Part shown: positions 34,201 through 44,400 of the stretch, one piece after another
How the letters are laid out: each line of letters begins with the position of its first letter
How positions within the stretch are numbered: position 1 is the first letter of the stretch
From: Paratinospora sagittata
Taxonomy: Eukaryota > Streptophyta > Magnoliopsida > Ranunculales > Menispermaceae
Assembly (NCBI GenBank): GCA_035771175.1
Contig: CM069608.1
Coordinates: forward strand, 13,668,019-13,732,018
Length of the DNA: 64,000 bases
Direction of reading: 5' to 3'
Notes under the pieces: generated by a model
Databases searched by the model: none
Told to the model about the DNA's origin: nothing
Seen by the model: the letters and a program-made list of their open reading frames with translations, nothing else
Position numbers and translations under genes: made by a program

Positions 34201-36077
34201 CAAATAGATTTTCAGAGATAGAATATAATTGAAGCTCGACATGAAAATCTTTTTAGTACGTAAAAGTATCAGTGAAAAATACTTTGAATGTTTAGATATT
34301 TGAAAAACATTTTGACACAGACTAACTTTCAAAAAGTATTGGCACAATACAAAATGATTGGCGAGTTGTTTGCTCGTAAGTGTTGGTATTTATAGACTTA
34401 GTAGGACATAGCTGTTAATCATTTGAAGTTCAAATAATGTGAACGTTTATACACAACGACTATAATGTTATATGAAAATAGCAACTGCAATTTTCACTAA
34501 CATTCTGGTTCTTTTCAGATTTCATGAAAAAGGAAAGTTTTAGAAAAACTTAATTCATGTATCAGACAGGATCTCTGATAAGTCTGAAAAGGACTATGTG
34601 CAAAAATTCATTCTGAAAAAGCAAACTGATGTAATGTACTTGTTCAAATAGTGACGGTTGTTGAATTCGAGTCCAGATTTCGTAATCAATGTCCTGACGC
34701 ACAATATCAACATTGTCGTTTTATTTCTTGAGGGCGCTCATTACGTATAAGCGTCTTGTTGAACAATAAAGTAAGGGCGCTACTGAATTGTAACCGTCCT
34801 GACTCACTTTGACACTTAAACGACTTAACCCTTAGGGCGCTAATGCACTGTTAGCGTCCTGGTATGTTTTAAAAATAATTATGTGCATGAGGGCGCTACT
34901 TTCTGAGTAAGCGTCCTACCTTTTTAAAACATAAAACATAATACGAGGGCGCTACAACACTGTAAGAGTCCTACCACGTATTCAAAACATTTGAAACCAA
35001 AAACAAGTCACTGAAGGATAATCAGCATTCTAAAAGTTATTAAGTTGATTCCTAAAGTGAGGGCGCTCCTATTTAGCTTATAACTATCAACGTCCTCAAA
35101 AACATATTCTTTGAAGAACTTTAGAAATCTTTTAGTCAGCTGATACTGAATCAGCGTCCTGACAACTTCAGAGGTTGACTAAAGGAGGCAGCTACTTACA
35201 AGTAAGCATCCTGATTAATCAGTTTAATTCAACCTTGAATGTTATCAGCGTCCTAATGAACTATCAGCGTCCTGACTTATCAAGTTCAGGAGAGCGCTAC
35301 TAACTCATTAGCATATTGAAAGACTCTTTAAAAATAGTTTTGACTTGCGATTAAATATACGATAGATGTGAATAAAAACTCGATAAAATTCAAATTACAT
35401 ATAGAGAATTAAATAATTTGAAATATCGTAAAACGTATGATCAAAACATGCAAGTATGCAAGTGGTTTGTGCATGGTTTTGGAAAACGTTTGAGCAATGT
35501 CGATTAGAGAAAGATATACGTTAATTATAGTGTATTTCCCATTTTCTCATAATCTTTAAATCCAACTCTTCATTATGATATCTTCAATGAACTTCGCGTT
35601 GGAGTTGAATGTCTTGAACGTTGATCGAAAGATGAAGACTTGAAGCTTGATCGAATCATTTGAGAAGTGATCTTGAAATCAGGACATGATTGTTGAGGTC
35701 CTTTTGATTGAAACGATCTTGAACGTCGGATATGACTTTGAGTTCCTTGATCGAATCATTCCTTAGTTTTTTGCTTTCCTGAGGTGTTGGGATGAGATCT
35801 TGATAAACGCTCACTAGCACCGAAAAGTATTTTGTTTGAGATCATCAAAATATACTTCATGACAGTATGTCTAGGGGCGTGCTAAATGACAAACCACTTA
35901 GATTAACACTAAGTGCTTGAAAACTCGAGACATTGATCTTTCAATAGACTTGTAAGCTCTGCTCTTTGATCTTGGTTCTTGATAGTTTTGAAACACTTAA
36001 CAAGATCATTAGATACACAAACATGAGTAGTTAGGAATCATCAAAATATTTTCATCACGGTGTTCTTTGAGATAACA
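31294..36077 (-). repeat. 3' LTR of the nested SIRE-like element (split by a solo LTR)
   Basis: Low-coordinate end TGTTGGCCCTAGTATGTCC, high-coordinate end GATAACA (36077). Two segments, 31294-33123 and 35914-36077, join at CTAAG, the TSD of the inserted solo LTR. The minus-strand TATA (32041-32048) has a GAGGGCGCT/AGCGTCCTGA array upstream (32335-32935). The 31430-31680 part is a ladder of 'ctcaacttacaggtttgagaccgacc'-like repeats in R/U5. Confidence 0.88.
33124..35908 (-). mobile_element. Solo SIRE-like LTR, 2,785 bp
   Basis: Perfect 5-bp TSD CTAAG (33119-33123 and 35909-35913). The low end TATCGGTCCACCC is a mutated TGTTGG start; the high end is TTAACA. A U5 ladder 'ttttacgggatgaggaacaaac' lies at 33330-33660, a minus-strand TATA at 34385-34395 and the dyad array at 34680-35330 with at least 14 recognisable GAGGGCGCT or AGCGTCCTG units. 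It has no internal region and represents a different LTR subfamily from its host LTR. Confidence 0.9.
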
Positions 36078-36079
36078 AT

Positions 36080-36183
36080 TGTTACGATGCCCCTGACGTT
36101 GGCTGGCGTCATGACCAGCACAGTGTACTATACACTGTACATACTCATATACAGTATACAATACACTAGCAGGAGGTGTTACA
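36080..36183 (-). mobile_element. 104-bp internally deleted gypsy solo LTR
   Basis: Perfect 5-bp TSD ACAAT (36075-36079 and 36184-36188). On the minus strand it starts TGTAACACCTCC and ends GGGGCATCGTAACA. After the first dozen bases it aligns with the last about 92 bp of the 2.1-kb gypsy LTR (26513-26604), including TACAGTGTATAGTACACTGTG. It sits at the junction of the SIRE 3' LTR and polypurine tract; the uninterrupted junction is seen at 8571-8590. Confidence 0.9.
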
Positions 36184-36204
36184 ACAATCTCCCCTTTTTT
36201 TATG
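36184..36204 (-). other. Polypurine tract of the nested SIRE-like element
   Basis: The reverse complement reads AAAAAAAGGGGAGATTGT, the SIRE plus-strand primer. It now lies about 105 bp from its LTR because of the mini LTR. 36205-36480 is non-coding 3' sequence with nothing else recognised. Confidence 0.8.
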
Positions 36205-36479
36205 ATTTCAAACACTCACATATCATTAGGCTAAGTGATACATAAATGTACATAATTTTACGCAAGTCACATTAGCATAACAAATCAGAGTAAACAAATC
36301 AGTTTATATTTATTCAATATCAACAAGTTAGATCAGTATATTCATTCAATATCAACAAGTTACTATACAAGACATATACACACATACAAGATATCCTTCC
36401 CCTATCTTGTAGCTTCCCTGAACTAACATAGCCTAATTATTTATTCTCTTCTCCCCTTTTGAAAACATCAAAAAGTAAG

Positions 36480-39388
36480 TAGGCTAGCTAGAACTAGGAC
36501 CCTTACCTTTTCTCTTCTTGTTGTCGTCCTTGCTATTCTTCTCAAATCCATTGGAACTACCTTTCTCCTTGGCTTGACCCTCTTTACTTAAGCTTTTAAA
36601 CTTTTCAATCACAACAGTTTTCCTTGAATCCTTGATGAATTTGTCAAAATCTGGCTTTAAAACACCAAATCATAAAGGATCTGAAAGTGGAGCAGGCTTG
36701 AATCCTTTGCCATTTCTATCAGCAAAACCCTCAGCAAACTCAGATGAGACGGAATGGCCTTCAAACTCAGGTCTCACTAGATGTTTGCGTTTGGGACTTG
36801 GAAACCTCTGTGAAGTATCACAATGAGGTGAAAATACTCTTCGAGAAATTCTATACAAGGGCTCTCCGTCAGACTCCTCTTCTTCTTTTCATTCAAGTAT
36901 GCCTAGAAGTTTATCAAACTCCTTCGGTTTTAAGGTCTAGTGAATGTTGGAACTCTTGGTGCAGGTGGAACATTTACACCCTTCTTCTCCAACAGATGAA
37001 AGAGCATGCCAAAATGTTTCATTCTTGAGGCAATGCACCAAATTGTTGAATGTAATCTGTTGTTCATTGCCTTGAAACGATCCTTGAAAAATTGTACAAT
37101 TCCCTCAACTCTGTCTGCTGCAGTGGTGACAGTGTAAGAAAAATCCATTATAGTTGTGGCAAGGAAACACATTTTGTTTTCAATTGTGTTCATCTTCTCA
37201 TAAGCTCCAGTGACCAAATCAAAAATCTTAGCCAATCTGCTATCTTCAAAAGGTGTTGGCCTAGTGGTGTTAACACTGTCCTTCAGACTAGATATGGCCT
37301 TCAGCACTGGATGAAAATCTACTTTGGAAGATGTTTGGTCCAAGGTAGCATCCAAGACGGATTGCAAAACATCTATGCTAAAGGTGTTCTTAGATGAATC
37401 AACAACCTTGCTATTTAAGCTCTGAATATCGTCAAAAATCTTCTTCAAAATTTATGCATTTGATTCACTTTGAGCAAGTCTTGGTGGTCTTATTCCTTGT
37501 TGGCTTGATGAGACTTGACTTTGGGCATGTGATGGCAGTGGACTGGTTTGGATTTGAACTGATTGTGGTCCTATTTGAATAAAAGCAACAAAGGCCTTCA
37601 TAAATGCCTTAATCTGTTGCAAACTTTCTTGAACATCCTTCATAAGACCATCAGTAGGTGAGGAAAGATAAGATGGTGAGTGGTGATCATACTGATCATG
37701 TGAAGAAGTACTTTCCTCTTGAATTTCTTCCACTCCATAATCCTCTACTGGAAGCTTTGCAATAGCTTCATGAAACTCTTCCTCCCAACCTTGATTATCA
37801 ACATCTTTACTTTCTTCAACTTCAATATATGGTATGATAGCAAGTTCATACCCTTTCTTCTGTAAAATCCATTTCAACTGCCTGAGATTGTTCTTCTGAA
37901 ATCTCATATGATCCTCCTTTTTTAAAATCATGGGGTTCCTCTTCCACAGGAACATCCATAGGGGACGGTGGATTAGAAATTGTTCTTTTTGAATCAATAC
38001 TGACTCTCACTTGAACATTTTCTTTAACAATTGCTTCAACAACAACTTCTGCTTCAGTTTCAACAGTTGTGTCAATAGCTTCTTGAGCTGTCATAAGTTC
38101 TTCAACAACAACATGAGCAATTTGGCTGACTTCCTCCATGACATCATCATCAACCTTTTCAGTTTGCTAAGCTTGTTGAGTTTGATCAGCTTGCTCCATC
38201 TGAACATCTTCCATAACCTGTTCAGCTTAAGCCTTTGTCTGAACTTCTTCAGATTGAGTTGTTTATGTCTCAACAGGTTCAACCTGAGCTTCTGTTGCAT
38301 GATAAGCTTGTTCATTCAGATCGAGACCAGTTTCCTCTTCAATAACATGCTCTCTCTGCTCAATCTGAGCTTCTTCCTTTATACTGGATTCTTCTCCTTG
38401 AGGAACTTCTGCCATTGGGAATCATTTCTCCAATATAGGAACATAAATGTATTTCATTAACTTCACAGTGGTCTGACCAATGTAGTGATATTTGTTGGTC
38501 TCTTTAACATCTTCACCACTGAAACTTACTCAACTTCACCTAAACAATGTGGTGAGGAACATTCCAAAGGGAAGTCCTCCTCCTTTACTGACCACAGTAT
38601 CTATAACATGGATGAGAACGTGGGCACGATTAATTTTCTTCTTCTCAAGAATGCACCATGTTAGAAATAAATCTAGCTCATTTACATTACCCCTACTCCC
38701 TAATTTGGGCTGAATAATGTGGGTAATAATATTATGGATACTTCGAGGAATGAGCTCGAAGGATTTCTTAGTGAGTTTTTTGTCAACACTCACATGATTC
38801 TTCTTTCTGGAAATGAGTTCAAGGCAAAAATGCTTTCATAGCCTAGGTACCAAAATTTACCTTTAGTGAAGGAAAGTATATGAGTACTTTTATCACTAGG
38901 CAGAGAGAATGTTTCAGAGAAAAATTGAGGAGAAATCTCTAAAGATTTTCCTTTAACAGTGGACTTTCTCACGAGTACTAATCTAGGTTTCGCTTGAAGA
39001 TTTTGGAAGAACTAATAAACGAGATTGGAATACCATCTAGATTGGTAGGTGAGAAGTTTGGTCAAGCCTTGGAACTCAAATAAAGATAGCACATCGAGAT
39101 GTGCATTAGTGAAGAAATCAAAATAACCAAAACAACCATCAATAACTACTCGGTTGGCAAGCTTTTCAGCTTTGTTATACTTTTTGGATTTCTCAGTTGA
39201 AGACGATGGTTGAGAAACATCGTTGATGTTTCAATTGGAGGTGGGTTACTAGGTTCAAAGATGACATGTGCCTCAGCAAGTTGGGACTCCACAAGTTTAT
39301 ACCCCACTCTCCTAGGTGGAGGTGGTGAAGGAGACGAAGCTCTCTTTTTAGCTGAGAAAGTGTGAAACTTCTTTGTCTTAGGTGCCAT
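36480..39388 (-). pseudogene. Accessory env-like / plant-transposon-protein ORF of the nested SIRE element
   Basis: Start MAPKTKKFHTFSAKKRASSP (39388), basic and followed by a Pro-rich PSPPPPRRVGYKL. An N-terminal globular domain spans about 39190-38500. It includes IIQPKLGSRGNVNELDLFL, then TWCILEKKKINRAHVL and GLPFGMFLTTLF, the signature I associate with 'putative plant transposon protein' (PF20167-like) or plant envelope-like ORFs. Next is a Glu/Val/Gln-rich stretch (38400-37850), a Ser/Gln-rich stretch and a predicted coiled coil (SLQQIKAFMKAFVAFIQIGP). A domain at 37448-36930 (ILKKIFDDIQSLNSKVVDSS…) and a Lys/Arg-rich end (ARTTTRREKVRVL) finish it. Position between gag and the PPT equals that of env-like ORFs in SIRE elements. 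Function unknown; no clear signal peptide. Several frameshifts and stops. Confidence 0.7.
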
Positions 39389-39599
39389 GGAAACAACGGT
39401 GATTGGCAGAAATGTTTCGATGAAAACAACTGAGCTGGGGATCGAAAGATTCGAAATTTAACGAAGAACAAGTTTTTACGAAAAGATTGAAGAGCAACTA
39501 CAGAGAAATTGACTGAGTTGAAGGAGTAGCAAAGGTGCAGACACAGGTTCCTTGGTTCGTTCAGAGTGAGCGTCTTAGGGCATCAATCAGATGAAAAAG

Positions 39600-40010
39600 A
39601 CAACTACGATACTTTGTTCGAATATATATACCCTAATCGTGAGCATGCTTCTGACACACATCAAGTGCTACATCCTTATTTGCATTTGTGTCCTGCTACT
39701 TTTATCGCTTAAACGATCAACGTCCTCCCTTGCGATAAGCATCCTTGAACGAGTAATCACTACAAGAAAATTACTATACAAGGACTGCTCAAAACGTCCT
39801 TGAATTCAACGTCCTAATTGAAAAAAGTCCTAAAAGGGCTTCGAGGACATTTTTGGTCATTTTTTCAAACATCTTCGTATAGTTATTTTCTTATAGTGAA
39901 TAGTTTTACACATATTAGCGTCCTTGTGCGCAATGAGCATCCCGCTCACACAACAGTGGCGTCCTGAAACGCTATTAGCATCCACCAGGACACTTATGCG
40001 CTAATTTTAA
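39600..40010 (-). promoter_or_regulatory. Promoter-like region of the accessory ORF: dyad array plus TATA
   Basis: On the minus strand: TTAGCGCATAAG, AGGACGC and ATGCTAATAGCG units (39910-40010) and AAGGACGT units (39715-39750). A TATA box (GGTATATATATTCG, about 39618-39631) follows, and about 230 bp downstream the ATG at 39388 with a pyrimidine-rich leader. This copies the U3 array-plus-TATA layout of the LTRs but lies inside the element, so it may be an internal promoter. It is interrupted by a CACTA MITE. Confidence 0.5.
39758..39898. mobile_element. CACTA-type MITE, 141 bp
   Basis: Ends CACTACAAGAAAATTACTAT and (inverted) CACTATAAGAAAATAACTAT, the classical CACTA terminus. It is flanked by a perfect 3-bp TSD AAT (39755-39757 and 39899-39901). 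It has no coding capacity. It inserted into the dyad array upstream of the accessory ORF. Confidence 0.93.
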
Positions 40011-40369
40011 TCAGATGCAATTGATCAATCTTATGTAATTTCATGGATGAACAATCAATATTAATAATTAAATTTCATAAAGCATCCATTAACAAATCAT
40101 GTAACTAATATTTTATCATCTCAAACCAACATGATCAAATACTTCAATAATCACTTAGATGCATATTCAAATAGTAGTGGTAAAGTGATTTATACCTTGC
40201 ACAAATTTCTACATTTACCTCAAGGTACTGCAAAATACTCGATTTGTCCACTTTGCTTGATGAAGCAGATGAAATACTTCTTGATGCTCATTTTCCTAGC
40301 TGACTTCCTTGTTGGTACATCATAATGTAATTTTTCACTATGTTCTTGTTGTGCTTGTAGATGATTGTT

Positions 40370-41220
40370 GACGAATCATTATTTGAACTTCTTCATCAAC
40401 AAGTTCACTTCTATCTATGCTTGGAAAATTTGCAAGCACGTCCTCTCTCTCAAAAGATGAATCTAGTCCACTCAAAATATAATCAATTTCTTGAAAATTG
40501 ATTTCAAATGGATTTGAAAATTCTTTTAGATACTCTACTTTGTATTTCGATTTTTCAGAAAAACCATTAAGAAAATATTAAACCAGAGTAGAATGAGGGA
40601 TGAATTTTCCAAACCATTTAAGTTCATAAACCAAGCATTCAAATCATTGGATATTACTATGAATTGACTCATCCGCTAGAAATCTAAAGTCTGTAAGAGA
40701 TTCTTCTAAGACACTAACTTGATTTTTAGTTTCCTCCTTTTCCTTCCATAGATTTCAATAAGTCACATAACTCTTTCAGAGTCATTTCCCATGGATTTAG
40801 TGTTTCAGCGATAGTGATTAACTTATCATTCCATTTCTTTTTAAGCTTATCACAGAAACACTCTAAGGCTATCCCTATATGTATCTCTTGATTATGTTCT
40901 TTCATTCCATCAAGGGTGGACCGGTACCTACAGCAAGCAGTATCTAGAGATTCATTCTCAGATACTTCAAAGTCATCAAATAACCTTTCATACTCTTTAA
41001 GCTTTTCATCTTGATTCATTATCTTTTCACCATGAATTGATTTGAGAGTCTCCCAAATCTCCTTAGCACTCTCAAGATGAACTACCATTTCTACTTCTTC
41101 ATCGGATAAACAACAATACAATGCATAGACAGTTTGAGAGTTATGTTTATCATTGAGTCTCTCCTCGTCTGTCCATAGTTCAATAGACTTGTTGGGCATG
41201 GTGTAACCATTTACAACCAT
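40370..41220 (-). pseudogene. SIRE-like copia gag of the nested element
   Basis: 41220-40726 encodes 164 residues: MVVNGYTMPNKSIELWTDEE, YALYCCLSDEEVEMVVHLES, AKEIWETLKSIHGEKI, FDDFEVSENESLDTACCRYR and LNPWEMTLKELCDLLKSMEG (UBN2-type gag). After a stop the reading goes on to about 40370 (SGLDSSFEREDVLANFPS). The true start is probably upstream of 41220, because the gag start normally follows the PBS (41401) within 100-200 bp and the intervening MSRSSIMEVGQSL-like stretch is readable. No zinc knuckle or protease follows: coding homology ends near 40360 and is replaced by the promoter-like region. It closely matches the gag at 23300-24475. Confidence 0.85.
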
Positions 41221-41400
41221 TTCTCATAGACTGATGTCCTTAGATCAAAGAAAGGCTTTCATCCTTCTCATCCAATCTTCAAAATAATCTCTATTGCATA
41301 CAAGTGGTCTGTCTAAGGATTGACCTACTTCCATAATGGAACTTCTAGACATTGTCATTGATATCAAAGAAATTGTGAGATTTCTTTAATGAGCAACTCT

Positions 41401-41412
41401 GCTCTGATATCA
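41401..41412 (-). other. Primer-binding site of the nested SIRE-like element
   Basis: The reverse complement reads TGATATCAGAGC (11 of 12 to the tRNA-iMet site), continuing AGAGTTG, two bases from the LTR end at 41415. Confidence 0.9.
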
Positions 41413-41414
41413 AC

Positions 41415-44400
41415 TGTTGGCCCAGGTATGTCCAAGAGGGGGATAAATTGGACACTTAGATAATTAAAAATTAATCCAATGGCAAATCATAAAGTGCAGA
41501 AAAAATAAATCAATTAACACAATCGATTTATAATGGTTCGGCTCCTTGCCTACCTCCACTACCTAACCTCCTCAATTAGGATTTTAAACCTCTTCACTTA
41601 GGGATTCTCTTACGGGTGAGAACCAAACCTTTGCACTTCTTATCAACTTTCGGATGTGAGAACCACCGTTACACTACTCAACTTACAAGCTTGAGACCAA
41701 CCTATACCTCTCAACTTACAAGCTAAAGAACTACCTATCTCAACTTTCGGGTGTGAGACTAACCTAAAACCTACCCAACTTAATGGCTTGAGAAAGACCA
41801 CTTTGGTGAAAAACAAATAAAAAGATTTAGCAGTTTATATAACTACTATTACAACCTGATACAGTATACAAGCTATGAAATGAAGTACAACTATATCTTA
41901 AAAACTATCTCTCAAATTTCTCCTTCGGCAAGAATAATATGAGATTAAAACCGTGCTGAAAATTTGAGTAAAACAGTTCAATAAACTTCAAACAGATTGT
42001 CAATGAAAAATATAAGATAAGCTAAATCTGAAAATCCTTAAAACATGTTTCAAAGACAACACTTTGAAAAACAGTTTAACTTGAAGATGATATGAAAATT
42101 TGACTAACCTTCAAAAGGAATGGCTTAAGAATTTTTCCGTGTGTGTTTGCATTCTAAGTGTTGGTATATATAGGCTAAGTAGGGTAAAGTTGTTGGCCCA
42201 GATATGTCCAAGAGGGGGGTGAATTTGACGCTGAGAAAATTTTAACCTTTCTTAAAAATGTGCAGATTAATGAAAGCAGATTAAACAAAGTATAGCAACT
42301 AAATACAGTAAATGTAAATGAGACAATGCACTCAAAATTTATAGTGGTTCGGCCTCGCCTACATCCACTACCTAACCTCCTCAGTTAGGATTTGTTCAAA
42401 CTCCACTATGGACCTTCTTACGGGTGAAGATCAAACTGGTACACTTTCTCAACTTACAGGTGTGAGAACAACCGTTTCTCAACTTATGAGAGTGAGGACT
42501 ACAGTTACTCAACTTCCAGGTGTGAGATGACCATTTTTCAACTTCCAGGTGTGATATGACCATTACAACTTTGAGCAATGCTTGCGCTTTCCCAGTGACT
42601 CACCAGTCACCGCAAATTGAATACAAGATGAGATATGATTCCTTTTACTTAGAATCAAAGTGATACTTACAAAGCTTTGGATTGAACCTTCTGTGACCAC
42701 AGATTCAGCAAAATATGTATGATAAAGTTTATGCTAAAAACAGGTTCAAAGAGCTTTTATCTTCTTCAATAGATTTTCAAAATGATGAAGATGAAGATCA
42801 ATCAATCCAGAGGACTTGAAGTTTTTCTTTCGAAATGATTGTAAGTTCAAGCACAAATGAAAGACGACTAACTTTCAAAGAGTTTTTGCATAACTAAAAA
42901 TTGTTAATCAGCTTTTTAATGAATATCAGTTTTCGTATTAATTCCTTATTTTTCTGCTCTAAGGCAGCACGTATATATAGAAATAAAAGAGGCGCAATAG
43001 ACTTGATGAATTTTGACGCTCTAGGTTATTTCAAATACAACGTCTACATTCTTTCCCGAAATGGATCTATTCAACTCTGTGCGTATTATAGCGATAGCAC
43101 CTAAATCATCTTATCCTTTCACGAAAAAGGAATGTTCTGACACAATATTAGAACGTTCAAAAAATTCTGAAAAATTTGTTGTAGGATTCTGAAAAGTATT
43201 TGTACAGTTCTGAAGAAGTTAACAGAAATAGTGTCATTGTCAGAACAATAACATTTGTTGAATTAGCGTCCTTGCGCATAATATAAACTTTTGTTGTTTT
43301 GTTCCTTGAGGGCGTTCATGGAGCATAGGCATCCTGTTGAACATTGAAATGAGGGCGTTTCTAAGTCATAAGCGTCTTGACTTACTTTTACGATTAAACA
43401 ACTTAAATCATGAGGGTGCTACTTTGACAGTTAGCGTCCTGATTTGTTTTAAAAACAAATAAACGCACAAGGGCGCTACTCATAAGTAAGCGTCCGACTT
43501 TATTTTAAAACAAACTTAAAAGGTATTAAGTTCGCTGATGGACAGTAAGCGTCCTAAAAGTTATTAACTTGATTCTAAAGATGAGGGCACTCATACACAA
43601 GTAGCGTCCTGATAATTTATTCAACTTATAACTGTCAGCATCCTTAAAGATAGAAATCACTTAAAAAAAAAGAAAAAAACTTCCAGCGAGCTGAAACTAA
43701 GTCAACGTCCTGACATTCTCAAAGGTTGACAAAAAGGAAGATCGTTACTTTCAAGTAAGTGTCTTTATGAATCAGTTCAATTCAACCTTGAGCGTCCAAA
43801 TATTTTATCAGCATCCTAACTTATCAAGTTCAGCAGGGCGCTGCTAAAACATTAACATCCTGAAAGACTCTATAAAAATGGTCATGGTCTTCAAGTAGAT
43901 CTTTAATACGTCTACCATGCATCATTGATTCTTTTGATACCTTCAAGTAAGATTAGATATTCCATATATACAGTAATATCATAAAAAGAATGTGGTTTGT
44001 AATCATCAAAATATCTTTCATATTAGGAACATATTCTCGTAAGGGACATGAGGATAATGGGTTCTACAAAAGCCGTTGATCATTTGAATTTTGAATTTTA
44101 AAAAGAACCTTTGCACTCAACAGTTAGAATTTTTCACAAAGATGCCAAAAACCATCTTTATGAACATTCTAATTCTCTTCGGGTTGCATGAAAAAGGAAA
44201 GTCTCAACAGACATGATTCATGCATAATACAAAATATCTGAAAAGCCTTAAAAGAGTGTTGTGCATAAAAAGTTTTGAAAAGATAGACTAAAAAAGTGCA
44301 CAAACACAACTTTATGACAATGTTACATTAGCGTCCTGATTTGACAATCAGCTTCCTGACGCATAAAGCCAACTTTGTCCTTTTGTTCCTTGAAAGCGTT

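Noticed and set aside
32335..35330. CRISPR-like array (short repeats with variable spacers)
   Set aside because: Repeats are 8-12 bp, in alternating orientation, with irregular spacing, inside plant LTRs; there are no cas genes and the setting is eukaryotic.
36930..37448. Independent host gene encoding the 172-residue helical protein
   Set aside because: It is in the same strand and order as the rest of the accessory ORF between gag and PPT of one LTR element; better read as its C-terminal domain.
38011..38460. 149-codon Asn/Ser/Leu-rich plus-strand ORF
   Set aside because: Antisense shadow of the Glu/Gln-rich accessory ORF; composition explained by the opposite strand.
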